From Leptodactylus fallax (lineage: Eukaryota > Chordata > Amphibia > Anura > Leptodactylidae), in assembly GCA_947044405.1 (NCBI GenBank), contig CAMRHE010000357.1:1225501-1289500 (forward strand): a stretch of 64,000 nt of DNA, in the 5' to 3' direction. This document shows positions 46,465-58,740 of this stretch, one piece after another (position 1 is the stretch's first letter; the number at the start of each line of letters is the position of its first letter). The notes under the pieces were generated by a model. That model was not told the DNA's origin, did not search any database, and saw only the letters and a program-made list of their open reading frames with translations. The translations under genes and the position numbers were made by a program.

Positions 46465-46935
46465 CCTTCAAAGAGTACCCAGAGTTATAAACACCTTTTC
46501 ATACATGAATAGCGCATCTTTCCTTTTCACTTATTAGACTGTTTTCCTCTTTCTTATCTTCAATCAGACTGACATAGACTTCATCTCCATATTCTCATTA
46601 AACACAGAAGCCTATGGAAAGGGGAGGGGGAGGCTGCTGAGAGATGGTTCATTGATTTATTGCCTCATTTCGTGCAGTGTGGTGTCTTATCTAGAAGATA
46701 TAGCAGTGTCAAAAGAGATATCCCTCACTCACAAAGTAGCAGTGTGTGGCAGCATCAATTGTCTTCTCTAGCAGCCTCCCCCCTCCCCCATTAACTTGTA
46801 TGTAGAAAGTAACTCAGCCTGAAAAGTGAAAAGGGAATCATATTTCTTTAATAAAATATGTTACTTTTTTTTTTTATATCCACCTGTACTATTCATTTAT
46901 GCAAAATTGTTTATAACTGGAGGTATGTTTTAGGT
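46465..46935. mobile_element. Foldback MITE, copy 2 of the 39975 family
   Basis: AGAGTTATAAACACCTTTTC at the left and AAAATTGTTTATAACTGGAG at the right; inner CTTATCTTCAATCAGACTGA and AGTAACTCAGCCTGAAAAGT match copy 1. The poly-T near 46866 is part of the right arm. Confidence 0.8.
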
Positions 46936-47698
46936 GCATACAGAATCTAGTGAGTGTCACCCATTTATGTAAAATGTATCTATATCTATATCTATCTGAG
47001 TCTACATGGGTGCTTTGATACTATATATAAACCATTAACTGGTAATGATTGTTGTTGCAAATGAAAAACATGATACCAAAATCAATAAATCATCTAAAAA
47101 TAAGGGAAGAGCCGATAGATTGATTTTTGGTAGCGAATCCACTGAATCTGTTAGAAATGTTCTTACCAATAAGTATATTCAATGCATCGTGATCTTTTGA
47201 CATGGTCAACCATATGTTTACACATATAGCACATATCACCTTGTATCACCATTCACTTACAATTAGTGTTTATTTAAGCAGAAAGAACTTGAACCTTTCT
47301 TAGACACCAACATTAAATTAACCAGAACAGAGCTCTTCAACCCATCAATCTATCAACAATACAGCTCAACTGATCACTGAGCAGAGATGAGCAGATATCA
47401 CAGGTAAAATGTCATAGTCTTCATAGATTAATAGTGATTAGATAATAATATGTCTATTTAATATTTTAATAGTTCAAGAGCTCTGTTCTAGTATACAAGG
47501 ATACAAAACCAGAAGTTCATAAAGTACATAGCAGACAATAGAGAGCATGTAACACGACACGGCATACTAAAAAAAAAAAAATCAAACACAATAGTCATCC
47601 CTATACAAAGAAATGTCAACAAAATTTGTTTTTCTTAGAAAAACATAGTGACCGAAACATGGACAACATAACTGTTAACTCCACAACAAAATTCTTAC

Positions 47699-47776
47699 CT
47701 GTACAGTCTCCAATTAGAACCAAATTCTAGCAAAGGCATCTTGGGTGGCAAAGTTTTACTGTGCCTAACAGTATTT
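47699..47776 (-). CDS. RIMS1: RIMS1 cassette-type exon (KTLPPKMPLL block)
   Basis: A 78-nt exon encoding R-NTVRHSKTLPPKMPLLEFGS-NWRLY-R with split Arg codons at both ends. KTLPPKMPLL is identical to human RIM1 (LVRHYKTLPPKMPLLQSSSHW), while the C-terminal part has diverged. Acceptor is a pyrimidine-rich TTTCTTTGTGTCCTCCTGTG tract then ACAAG|A; donor ACAG|GTAAGA. Reading past the donor gives TAA at once, so the exon must be spliced here. The human protein continues with about 37 more residues (to FTDEILV) not found in this interval. Divisible by three and phase-symmetric, consistent with the known optional use of this part of RIM1. Confidence 0.88.
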
Positions 47777-48789
47777 CTTGTGTTTTGCAAAACACAGGAG
47801 GACACAAAGAAAGAATGCAATAGTACTTCAGCAAAACAGGATATGTAGTCAGAAATATAATAGTTGTACAGCCATTTCTGTGTTTCTCTGCTGGATGCTG
47901 ACTACATGGAACGTATGCACAGTGGATGTCAAGCTTTGTGCTGAAATTATGTGTTTAGATTGAAGTCTATCACTGAATTGTATTTTACACAATACATGTA
48001 GATGCCATTGAATATTCTGTCTTAATGTAATATGTACAAGATAATTACATAATCATCCAGTTTTTCTTTTTATTCTTTGCAATTTTTTAAACTCTAGAGG
48101 GAAGTGTTTATGAATATATTGGGGCATATTTATGAAAGTTATCTAATAGAAAACAATCTTTGTTCCCCATAGCAACCAACCACGGTGCAGCTTCCATTTT
48201 TCAAGAGTACTAGGAGAAATGACAACTGAGAGGTGATTGGTTACTATGGACAGCAAAGGCAGTTTTTTCATTTAGACACTTTAATAAATTTATAAAGTTA
48301 TATCTTATGTCCCAATTTTCAAGAAAAGGATTATATTGCACTGTATGAAAGCACAATAGGTACTACATAGCTGGATCACAGAAACGTAATATTGCAGAAT
48401 AACTAGCACATACAGCAAAAGGAAAAAAACATTAGAACAGTTTACTGAATATAACTGGTCTGTTTATTACAAAAAATGGAAATTTTCAAATGTATGGTAT
48501 TCTTGGAGGAATTATTCGACTTGTATATATATGCCTCACGTCTATGTAAATCAAATGTATGTAGTGTATTGAACAATGAAAAAAAAAAGTATAAGTCTTA
48601 CATACCAGAATTATGACCTGTACAACATACAGCACACTGAGAACAATTTAGGATGTAGTAAAACTAATTTACTTATTAATAAAAAGGATAAGCGTGGTTT
48701 TCTAGTACCATACTTTGATAGGCCATCAATGTGTAATAAGTGGATGCCCGACCTCTGCATCCTCCACTAATCAGAATGAGCAGGAGGCT
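47777..48789. other. RIMS1 intron with one repeat fragment
   Basis: 48118-48310 (GGGGCATATTTATGAAAGTT; CCATAGCAACCAACCACG) is a dispersed frog-type repeat, also weakly visible near 27690-27840. No exon. Confidence 0.45.
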
Positions 48790-51000
48790 TTAACCCCTTA
48801 AGGATATGGCCTAAAAACTGTTGTTTCAAATATTTTTGTATATGAACACCTCAGGTAAATACAAGAAACTTTGCACAATATCTTATTAGCGGAAAATGCT
48901 TCTATTGTTATCAGCTACTCTCATGCCTGGCAAACTGCTTAGTTCAGTGACAGAAAATCTATCTTCACTGAACACAGGCTGCCATACATCATACATATAA
49001 TCCTATGGAGGGAGGATGAGGGAGAAGTAACAGATGTGAGACAGACATCCTGGAGCAGATTATAGAAAGATCTCTCCCACCAGAGCTTTATTAACATCTT
49101 TACAACTCAGTCCTGCTAAGACCTGCTGAAAAATCATTATAAAAAGTGTTATAAAAGAAAGAGATCTTACTATGTCCTCCTGCATCTTGTTTTTTCTGCT
49201 AGCTTCTGCCTCACTGGCCTCCACTTCTGCTCTCCCTCTACTTCCCATAGACCACAATGTAATCTCATCTGTGACTGAGTTAAACAGTGAACACATTTTC
49301 TGTGACTGAGTCACAGTGAACACATTTACAGTGAAATGAGCAGTTTGCCAGACAGGATATAGGAGAACTTTCCTTAAGTTTCTTATATTCACCTGAACTA
49401 GTCATTTCCCAAAAAAATTTAAATGACATGTGTCACTTTAACTTGTAATAACTTTGGAAAGTTTTACCTTATCCAAGTGATTTTGAGATTAAACATCATG
49501 CTAGTGGTAAACTTTTTTTTTCATTTATTTATGAAAAATAGTATATTTGGTGAAAATTTAGAAAAATTCACAATTTTCAAAATGTGAAATGCTCTGCTTT
49601 TCAGACAGATGGTCATACCACCCAAATTAGTTTAAAATATATTATCTACCGTATCTCTGCTTTATGTTGGCTTTCGTGGATCTTAAAAGGCTTACAAGTG
49701 TAAAAGTAATTTCGCAAATTTACAAGAAAATTTCCCAAACCCATGTATTTGATAGCCACTTGAGTTCTGAAGGAGATTTTTAAAGGCCTATATATATATA
49801 GCAACTTCACGTAAATCGCCCCAAATTCAATACAGCATTTGGGAAGTTTGTTAACCAAAATGCAGGGGATTAAAGGAGAAAATGCATCTGACAATTTGTT
49901 ATGCAATGTTGCCCAAGCATGGAAATACCCCACATGTAGATGTTTGGCACAGAGCAGGGCACCAAATGAAAGAAGTGTCAATAGGCCTTTGAAGGGCAGA
50001 TTTTGGAGGACAGGATCATTTTCAGGTGCCATAATGCATTTGCATGGCCCCCAAGGTGCCAGTGCATTGAAGAATACCAAGAAGTGACCTAATTTTTGAA
50101 ACTGTACCCCTCCAAAAATTTATCAAGGTGTATAGTGATTATTTTTACCCCAGAGATGCTTTTCAAAAAGAAAAACTCAATGGATGATGTAAAATGAAAA
50201 CTGAAATTTTCCTCCATATATGCTATTTCAGTGCTCTATATGTCATACCCAGAGTGTTACACTGTGAGAAGTCAGCTCAGTTATTATACACAGTTTCCTG
50301 ATTTCGGAAACACCCTACATGTGGCCCTAATATTTTGCCTGGAAATATGACAGGGCTCAGAAGTGAAAGAGCACTATGAGTATTTAAGGACTAATTTGGT
50401 TATTTACATTGCACTGGCAGGCAACTGCAGAGGCTCTGAAAATTAAACCCCAAATATGACTCCATTTTAGAAACTAAACCACTCATTGAATTTCTTAAGG
50501 CATATAGTGATCACTTTGAGCCCAAGAATAATAACTAAAATTAATCAGCAGCGTGGAAATTAAAAATTTTAAAGAAATATCCCATTTCAGTGCCCAATAT
50601 CGTGTGCCCACGTGTGGCAACAGAGACATTAACTCCAAAAACTTTTATGCAGATTATCCTGGGTACAGAAAATTTGTATGTGTGGGCATTAACTGCTGTT
50701 TGGGCACATAGCAGGGCTCAGAAAGAAAGGAGTGCTGCCCGTTTTGGCTTTTGGAGGTTAGATTTAGAAGGACAGGTTTTTGAATTCCATGCTGCTTTTG
50801 TAGAGCCCTGGAGGGGCCAGTAAAGTGTAAATTCCCAAGAAGTGACCTTAATTTTTAAACTACACACCTCAAGGAATTTATCAAGGAATGAAAGTGAGAA
50901 TTTTTAACACTCAAATGTTGCGCAGATGATTAGAAAGTTAAAATTACAATTTTTCCAAAAATATGACATTTCAGTGGCCAATATACTCAAACACTCAAAA
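48790..51000. mobile_element. TTAACCCCTT-type element with nested MITE and internal tandem units
   Basis: Begins TTTAACCCCTTAAGGATATG near 48790, interrupted at about 48840-49425 by the third copy of the 39975 MITE, then resumes ATGACATGTGTCACTTTAAC. The section 49440-49650 matches 60410-60690 (TTTTCAAAATGTGAAATGCT; TGGTCATACCACCCAAATTA). From about 49900 to 51000 three diverged units of about 360-400 bp follow one another (AGCAGGGC(A/T)C marks at about 49953, 50352 and 50711). The 144-codon minus frame at 49646-50080 is inside this repeat. No right terminus found. Confidence 0.65.
48840..49425. mobile_element. Foldback MITE, copy 3 of the 39975 family
   Basis: CAGGTAAATACAAGAAACTT with TGCACAATATCTTATTAGC on the left pairs with AGTTTCTTATATTCACCTGA on the right. 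Inserted in the TTAACCCCTT element, so younger than it. Confidence 0.7.
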
Positions 51001-51055
51001 AAAAAACTGTTACGTAGGTTATCCCAGGTACAACAACTTTTGGAGTCTCTGACAT

Positions 51056-51056
51056 G

Positions 51057-51084
<28 letters not shown>
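51056..51084. repeat. Poly-T tract
   Basis: About 29 T. A second shorter run is at 51246-51260. Confidence 0.9.
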
Positions 51085-51089
<5 letters not shown>

Positions 51090-51636
51090 GAAGTGTATTC
51101 AAATGAAGGGGACTCTGTCTACATCAGTCATTCAAGCCCAATTAAAGTCCATAGTTCTTAGTAAACTTTATATTTAACTTAATGTAGCTTTCTTTTTTGA
51201 CCTCCTAGGGAACTCCTCCACTTGCCAGCTCAAAATTGATGGAGGTTTTTTTTTTTTTTCTTTTTGTGTTACTATTACTCACAGATTATATACTACAGTT
51301 ATGCAGTAGTATTTTCTTTAGAATCAGATCTGGCTTGACTTCATAGCTCTCTCCCCTACATCTAACTCTACAGTAGTTTGTGGAAAGAAAAGAAACATGG
51401 GCAGTAAACACTCTGAAGCAGAACCATGAAGTGTGACTGCAACATCAGAAGGATATATAACTATCATAATGCAACTAGCATAAACAAATGGTAGAGATTT
51501 TTGCTAGTTTTTGGGGGGGACACTTGTTATTTTAGTAAACTTTATTTAACTTAATGAAATTTTCTTTTTCTAGGGGACTAGAAGCTGACTCTGGCATTGG
51601 CTAATAATTATAATTATAAAAGGCTCATGGTTACAG

Positions 51637-51921
51637 TTAAAGGGAACCTGTCATCATGAAAATTCAGTATAATTTGCAGGCATGATGCTATAAAGCAGGA
51701 AAAGCTGAGAAGATTGATATAGTGTTATGGCAAAATAATCTACTGACTCAATTACTGATTCTTAGCATAGAATAACAAAGATATAAATAAATGAATGAAT
51801 GAATGAATGAATGAATGGTCAGACTGAATCTTTTCCCACAAAAATATACATCAATCTGCTCAGCTTCTCCTACTTTATAACATGCTGCCTGCAGATTGGT
51901 TTGAATATTCATTCCCTTTAA
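51637..51921. mobile_element. TTAA foldback MITE with GAAT repeat in loop
   Basis: TTAA at 51637-51640 and 51918-51921; TTAAAGGGAACCTGTCATCA versus ATTCATTCCCTTTAA. Arms pair over AAGCAGGAAAAGCTGAGAAG / AGCTTCTCCTACTTTATAAC. The loop has a (GAAT)n microsatellite at about 51788-51819. Intact relative of the split copy at 12374-14881. A poly-G tract lies just right, 51936-51948. Confidence 0.85.
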
Positions 51922-52432
51922 GAGAGTGCATAGTGGGGGGGGGGGGGGCAATGTGTGTCTGCTACCTTCTGTAAAATTTCTTAGATGCCACTGTCACTAA
52001 TGACTATGGAATCTAAGGAGATAACTGTCCGTATCCTGCACGTTCCTTGCTTTCTCCCCGCTATGTGTCCATACATACAGAGGGGAGTGAGTAGGGTGAG
52101 AAAGAGGGAGTCCAGAACTGCCATACTGAGACAATACGTGGCATGACTTTTTACTTCCTAATAGAAAGTGGCATGCTCATCAAGACATCAAAAGGCTGTG
52201 TCCAGATGTGCCTGGTTCTGAAGCTCAGCTCCATTTAGTTCATCCTGATGCTCAACACCCCCACCTTCCACACATTAATGGTCTATATCATAACAACTAT
52301 GAAGTGTGGCTGCAATGTCAGAAGGATGTATACCTATCATAACACAACTGGCATACACACCGCAACTGTTAAAAAGCGCAAACCTCTTAGACATCTCTTA
52401 ACCTGAGGACAGACTTGCACTTTTTAAAACTA

Positions 52433-52757
52433 GTAGGGCTGGGCAATTATAAACCAAATCAAAATCACGATTAATTGAACATTTTATCTCAATTTCAATT
52501 AATTAACGATTATTTTAGGACACTTACTTTTTTACATGCCATGGCATGCCAATGAATTCTGGTTTCAGTTAGTGACATATCATCAATCCTGACTGGATAG
52601 TGTACAGCTACTGACATATTCTTCAGCCAATGGCAGTGTGACACAGCATGACATGGATGCCAAATAACTGAAATAAATGATGTGAGCAAGTTTCCATCCA
52701 TTAATTGAGCTGACTTTCAATTTTGATTATTTTTCGATTAATTGCCCAGCTCTACTA
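52433..52757. mobile_element. MITE with TAGGGCTGGGCAATTA ends
   Basis: TAGGGCTGGGCAATTATAAA at the left and GATTAATTGCCCAGCTCTA at the right are inverse, with AATCAAAATCACGATTAATT versus AATTTTGATTATTTTTCGAT inside. No coding frame. Confidence 0.75.
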
Positions 52758-53001
52758 AGTAGTGATCAGAGTCTTACGATGACTGTATACGACTGTACAA
52801 AGATGCAAATGACTCCTTTCCAACACTAATAATAGTCTGGAGTTTGTATTGTAAGGCCATTCATTCTTTTGTTAAACACAAAAAAGGATTCATACCAAAA
52901 GAAAGCAGCCACCACAATTTGGCCAGTATGATGACAAAGACATAGTTGGCATCACACAATCAATCTTGTGACATGTTAACACAAGGGATTTTCCTATTAG
53001 C

Positions 53002-53340
53002 TTGATTTAACCCCAAACCACCATCAGTTCCTCACAGGGCATCTCATGTGTTGTCCAGTAGTGTCCTTATGTTCAAGTACTGTTGCCATGCTCTGGAAAA
53101 TAGCTTTTATTCCTTAGACAAATTAGGTGTTTCAAGTCAAGGGCTGGAGAGCAGAAGAATTTGAGCTGTTTACATGCCTACCCAGCAGCTCTGGTGTGAT
53201 TAATGTCCCTCAGCCCTATTCAGGCAGGACTGGGGTATGAGAAGGGTTGACTTCTTCCATTAAATTATAGTGCCTATGCATTATTAGGACACTGCTGACC
53301 AAGTCCTGATGTTGGTTTGGGGTGGTTAAATCAAGTTGGC
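53002..53340. mobile_element. Foldback repeat
   Basis: GCTTGATTTAACCCCAAACC and ACCATCAG pair with CTGATGTTGGTTTGGGGTGG and TTAAATCAAG. Arms about 30 bp, total about 340 bp. Confidence 0.75.
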
Positions 53341-55660
53341 TTTTACTCAGAGATCTCAAGACTTACTGAAGGTGGAAACAAAACATCAATAAGCTGTTGG
53401 CTATTCTTTCAGCCTTCCCCACCCCATACATATTCATGCTCAGCTTGACCATGCCTGCATGTGTTCTCAAACGGGAGAACTGCCTATACTGTAGAGGTGG
53501 ATTATCTCCCATAAAACCAAAAGAATAGGGCATGTTGACATCAACATACATGAAATAGTTCACCATTTCCAATTAGATCTGTGGGTTTGATCGACTTTGC
53601 TCTTACATGTAAGGACACTTGTAAAAATCAGCATCCATGTGTTATAATGTGGCATATGGGACAACAATTGATAACCCTTGCCAGATGACCACAATGGACA
53701 CTGCTTTTTAGTATGCAGTCAAAGCAAACATTTCTGAGCATGGGCTTCTCGTGACTAGGAGTGTTGACTGTCCCTCATTCATTTGTGAAAGTCTTCTAAA
53801 GCTATAGTCTTACCACTTTAGTAAATCTCTAATCCTTCTCCACATCTCTAACATTAGATCATATGCACCAAATCAATATAGATCATGCAGTGTGAATTTT
53901 ATTTTTAGGTTGAAATGACCTATAATAATTTCTTTTAATAGAAATATGTAAAAATATTTAATTTTAAGAAACATTATACAATACTTTTGCTACCTTTTTG
54001 AGATATATCATTGTCATATTCTTAGCTAAAGCAAATTATTTACAAACGTAGATGTAGGTGAATGACGTCTTTTATTGGTGAGCGCTTATCAACAATACAG
54101 ATTCTGTCAGGTCTTATACAACAAAACGTAAGTAACTTTGCAAAGATACAGCCACCCATATCTGTATGTAAGAACTGCGATTCAAGAGATTTAGCTTTCT
54201 AAATGTATAAGGATATACTATAATAAGAAACACAGTTTAATAATACAATATATTTTATTAGCTATGTGAGGTCTTTTCGTTCAGGATTATTTTTACTGGT
54301 GTCATGTTATATAAAACTATATAATAATAGACTGGACAGTTATGAAATTCAAACTATACTTGAGTTGTTTTTAGATCTATCCACAACTTTAATGTATGTT
54401 TCATATTTTTTTGCCAATATAAGTTTTAGCATATCGCTGGATATGTTATGACATGATAATCACTGGGGTCCCATCTACTCGGAACTACACACATCAATAG
54501 AACAAAAAAGTTGCTGTGCTTTACTAGTGAAGCGTCTTTGTTCTTATGACTGATGGAGTCACAGAGAATGGACCATCATCAGTCAGTAAGTTATGGCATA
54601 TCCATATCTTCACTTATATTGGTGAAAACCCCTGTAAATGCTATCATTTCAGTAAACTGTAAAGTTTGGAAATCATTTTCATTTTTTACTTCTATACTTA
54701 CTCCATTTGCTTGATGACAATGATTTGAAAGTGTAACTCCCATATTTTTTTTTCGCTATTGTGTCAGGGGGTGTATGATGACCATTCTTGTAATAAACTA
54801 CCACTCGCTTTTTAAAATCTCAGCTTTCTTATAATACCCGATTTGAAGTGACCATCTCCTTTGGTAAATGCTTCAGTTCTTTGTATTACAGACTCCCTGC
54901 CATTATTTACTTAGAGCATTGCTAATAGGAACTTTACAGCCTGTTTTTTATTAAAAGGAAGTTTGATAGATTAATAAAGTGTTTTACAAAAATGTTCACC
55001 ACACAGTTCCCGACACAATAGCAATTTTTTTTTTTTTAAAGTCAGTGAAATTGGAGTTACACTTTAATATCATAATTATTGTTATTGCTGTTATTAGATA
55101 TATAACAGTGAAATCCCTCCAAAAGACCACCTCTTTGAGAAGACCATCCGTTAACCCAGACCACATTTTTTGTGAAAGGATTTTCAGTTTCCCATATTAT
55201 CCATTTACTTTGAGAAAAACATTCCCCTAGAAAAGTACTTTTGAATCCAATTTTGGGTGATCGTCTTAAATTAGATTTCACTGTATGCATTATTGTAAAC
55301 ATTTACAGCTTACATTCAGATTACTATTGATTTTTTTTTTTTTTTACTTCTATGGTCCCTTTTAGAAAATGGTGAGGAGATTTTCCAAATAACTTACACG
55401 TGAGGTTAATTATTATATTTACTGAATACTGGATGATAAGGGTGACAAAAGATAACCCTTCACCTGCATCCTCAAATGCCTAAGGTATCGAATAAACGAG
55501 TCTTCCAAGACTTTTACATTAATAGCCTTTAGAATAGGTTATGAATATGAGACCACTGTGGGTCCAACAACTGGCACTCCCACAATCAGTTGATTGAAGG
55601 GGAAGTGGCACTCGAACAAGAGCTGTGGCCTCTTTTTAGGGACTGATGTAAACTCAAACT
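53341..55660. other. RIMS1 intron, mostly unassigned
   Basis: 53390-53590 is a fragment of the 44521 repeat family (ATGCTCAGCTTGACC; GCATGTGTTCTCAA). 54440-54640 and 55530-55600 are pieces of the 1161 MITE family. The remainder is AT-rich with no exon seen. Confidence 0.45.
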
Positions 55661-56003
55661 AAGGCCGGTTGCAGACTACTATGCTGCAAACGGTCTGCTG
55701 TGAATTAAAAGCACGGGCTGCACATGGGGGGCACGGGATGTCCTTGTGTGACGCCCATGCACGTGCCGTGCTTCCACGGCTCCTTTCATTAAATGAATAG
55801 GAGCCACTGGAGCACGGGACGCAAAAAAGGACAGGAATAGGACCTTTTCTATCTGATGTGGCCCGGACTGTTGGCCCACACATGGGACCATGAAATTCAC
55901 GGTCGTGTGTACAGGCCCATAGAAAAGAATGGGTCAGTGTGCTATCCGCGAAATACACGGATAGCACACTGACCCACACCACGGTCGTCTGCAAGGGGCC
56001 TTA
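55661..56003. mobile_element. MITE with TAAGGCC...GCAGAC ends and internal hairpin
   Basis: CTAAGGCCGGTTGCAGAC at the left and GTCTGCAAGGGGCCTTAAG at the right. Inside, 55934-55977 forms a near-perfect hairpin: GTCAGTGTGCTATCCGCG with CGGATAGCACACTGAC. GC-richer than the intron. The 111- and 73-codon minus frames here have no family resemblance. Confidence 0.8.
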
Positions 56004-56415
56004 AGCTTAGTCCATAGGAAATAGGAGTGAGCTTCCGTATCAAGCACATTAGCTACGCTTTGTAAGAAGCTCTGTCTGCTATATAGTGAAAAGGCGGCAG
56101 CATTTGCAATGGAGTACAATGGATCCTTCGATCAGCTGATTGGTGGGGCGCAGGTCCTAAGGGTAGTTTGTTAGTAGAAAAGTTATGCAATACCCCTTTA
56201 ATTCGGGGCTCACAGTTTTTAGAAACAATCATTTTTTTAAGTTTCTGTACTAATGCAGACTTTACTACATTCAGACACCATTATCCAATATCACATTTGA
56301 ATGGAAATGTGAATTGGTTTCTTATTGGTTGCTTATCTATATTAAAAAAAATTCTTAAATATACTAATTCAACAGTGAAATTCACATAACTTAAGAAATT
56401 ATAAGAGTGAGGTAC

Positions 56416-56478
56416 CTTATAGTATGTAGGCACTCAGCACTTCGGCCACGTTTTGCTCTGGGCAACATAAGGAGTTCG
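56416..56478 (-). CDS. RIMS1: RIMS1 internal exon (ELLMLPRAKRGRSAE block)
   Basis: A 63-nt exon encoding N-ELLMLPRAKRGRSAECLHTI-R. It matches human RIM1 SELLMLPRAKRGRSAECLHTT with a change of the split first residue to Asn and one Thr-to-Ile. Acceptor TTATCTTTCAG|C; donor TATAAG|GTACCT. Divisible by three and phase-symmetric, like the next three exons. KRGRSAE is a basic motif around a Ser. Confidence 0.95.
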
Positions 56479-56999
56479 CTGAAAGATAAAACATCATTTT
56501 AATACATTTATTTACAGGTTTAGTACAAAATAAAAAAAAAAAATCGAAGATGGACATAAATGAGAGATGAATTAAGTTGGTTTAAATGTTGACAGGCAAA
56601 GTTTTCTACTTCTTTGCCTTCTTTGCATCCAAATGGAGTGGGAGTCACTTAGAGATATATTACATGTGAAGAATTTTTCAACATTTTTTTTTTATTTTGA
56701 ACAATCATAGGTATAAGGAGTTGTATTATATACACCAGCTGATCTTATCTTGGGCTGAATTTTTTTCTGTCTTTCCAGAGGGAATTTTCCTTAGCCAGAA
56801 AAGTGTGACGTGGAAAAGTATTCAGCCCCCTGAACTCTGATACCCCTAAAAAAAATCCAGTGCAATCAATTGGCTTCAGAAGTCACTTAATTAGTTAAGC
56901 CAGCTTTCCAGCTGTGTGTAATTGAGTGGCAGTATAAATACACCTGTTCTATGAAGGTCTCAGTGGTTTGTTGGAGAACACTAGTGAACAAACAGCATC

Positions 57000-58740
57000 C
57001 TGAAGGCCAAGGAACTCACCAGATAGGTCAGAAATAAAGTTGTGGAGAACTTTAAAGCAGGGTTAGGTTATAAAAACATATCCCCAGCTTTGAGCATCCC
57101 AAATGGAAAAAGTATTCTACAACTGCAAACCTACCAAGACATGACTGTCCACCAAAACTAACAGATTGAGCAAGGAGAATACTGGTCAGAGAAGCAGCCA
57201 AGAGGCCCATGGTCACTCTGGGGGAGCTGCAGAAATCCACAGCTCAGTGGCGGGAGAATCTGTCCACAGGTCAACTATAAGTCATGCACGTCACAAATCT
57301 GGCCTTTATGGAAGAGTGGCAAGAAGAAAACCATTGTTGAAAGACAGAAAAAGTGCCATTTGCAGTTTGATGCAAGCCATATAGGACACGCAGCAAACAT
57401 GTGGAAGAAGGTACTCTGGTCAGATGAAACCAGAGTTGAAATTTGTGGCCTAAATGCAAAGTACTATGTGTGGCGGAAAAGTAACACTGCTCATCACCCT
57501 GAACATACCATCCCCACTGTGTGAAACATGGTGGTGGCAGCATCATTCTGTGGGAATGCTTTTCTTCAGCAGGGACAGGGAAGCTGGTCAGAGTTGATGG
57601 GAAATTGGATGGAGCCAAATACAGGGCAATCCTGGAAGAAAACCTGTTGGAGGCTGGGAAGGAGATTCACCTTCCAGCAAAACAATGACCCTAAACATAC
57701 AGCCAGAGCTACAGTGGAATGGTTTAGATCAGTGGTCCCCAACCTTTTTTGTACGAAGGACCACTTACATGTAGGCCAATTTTCCTGTGGCCCAGTGGGG
57801 AGCGGGGTAATAGTCTCCCCTCACAGGTAACATTATTAACTGGGGGAAAATTATTACTGTAATAGTGCCCTAGTAATAGCCCCCCGCCCCACACACAAAG
57901 GTAATATTACATTACCTGTGTTTGTGTATGGGGCGGGGGGGCTATTACTAGGGCACTATTACAGTTATAGTGCCCCCCAGTTCATAACATTACCTGTGTG
58001 TGGGGGGGACTGTTATTAACTGGGGGTGGCACTATAACTGTAATAGGAGACTATTACAGTTATAGTGCCACCCACACACACAGCATTAATAACACTGTAA
58101 TAGCCCACCCACATACTGTATCTACAATTACATTATACTTACCTGGTCACTAATGCAGCTCTCCATGGATCTGTTCTTGCACACAGGATGTTTGCATCTT
58201 CTATTCTGTTCCCCGGCCCCAGCGGCACCATAGTGAAGGTTCCGGGAGCAGCATAGAATATGCACACATCTTGTGTGCAAGAAAAGATCCCAGCAGCTGC
58301 ATTAATAATCAGGTAAGTGGAAAGTGATCTGCTGGTGTAGGCTACACCAACAGATCACTCTCAAAAACAGGTCCTGTACCAGGTGCCTGCCGATGCTACT
58401 ATGCTATGTATTACACACAACACAGGAGCGTCAGCCAACACCTAGTAGCCTACAGAGGTCCCCAATGACTGGGCCGGCTCAGTACCAAGTGATCCACGTT
58501 CCGGTACTGGTCCGCGGCCTGGTCTTTGGGGACCTCTACTTCTGATCTACTTTCATGTGTTAGAATAGCCCAGTCAAATCCCATTGAGCATCTGTGGCAA
58601 GACATGAAAATTGCTGTTCACAGACGCTCTCCATCCAATCTAGCTGAGGTTGAGCTATTTGCAAAGAAAAATGGGCAAAAATCTCAGTCTCTAGATGTGC
58701 AAAGCTGGTAGAGACATACCCCAAAAGACGTTAAGCTGTA
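57000..58740 (+). pseudogene. Tc1 transposase, broken and interrupted
   Basis: Plus-strand pieces read HARHKSGLYGRVARRKPLL at about 57280-57340, then W-GGSIILW-like sequence near 57530, a [18 protein letters not shown] stretch (57674-57727), and after the hAT insertion SNPIEHLWQDMKIAVHRR-like sequence (58573-58625). Asn replaces the usual second catalytic Asp (QNNDPKH). Several frameshifts and stops. Not functional. Confidence 0.85.
57729..58545. mobile_element. hAT-like MITE inside the Tc1
   Basis: Left end AGTGGTCCCCAACCTTTTTT is the common hAT terminus; right end near GGTCTTTGGGGACCTCTACT is its decayed inverse. Flanks TTTAGATC / TTCTGATC match at 6 of 8 positions. The middle is GC-rich with small inverted blocks around CTATTACAGTTATAGTGCC. 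No transposase. Confidence 0.75.

Noticed and set aside
49646..50080. 144-codon minus-strand open frame
   Set aside because: Falls within a diverged tandem repeat; the opposite strand is also open and there is no family resemblance.
55659..55994. 111-codon minus-strand open frame
   Set aside because: Contained in a MITE with clear inverted ends.
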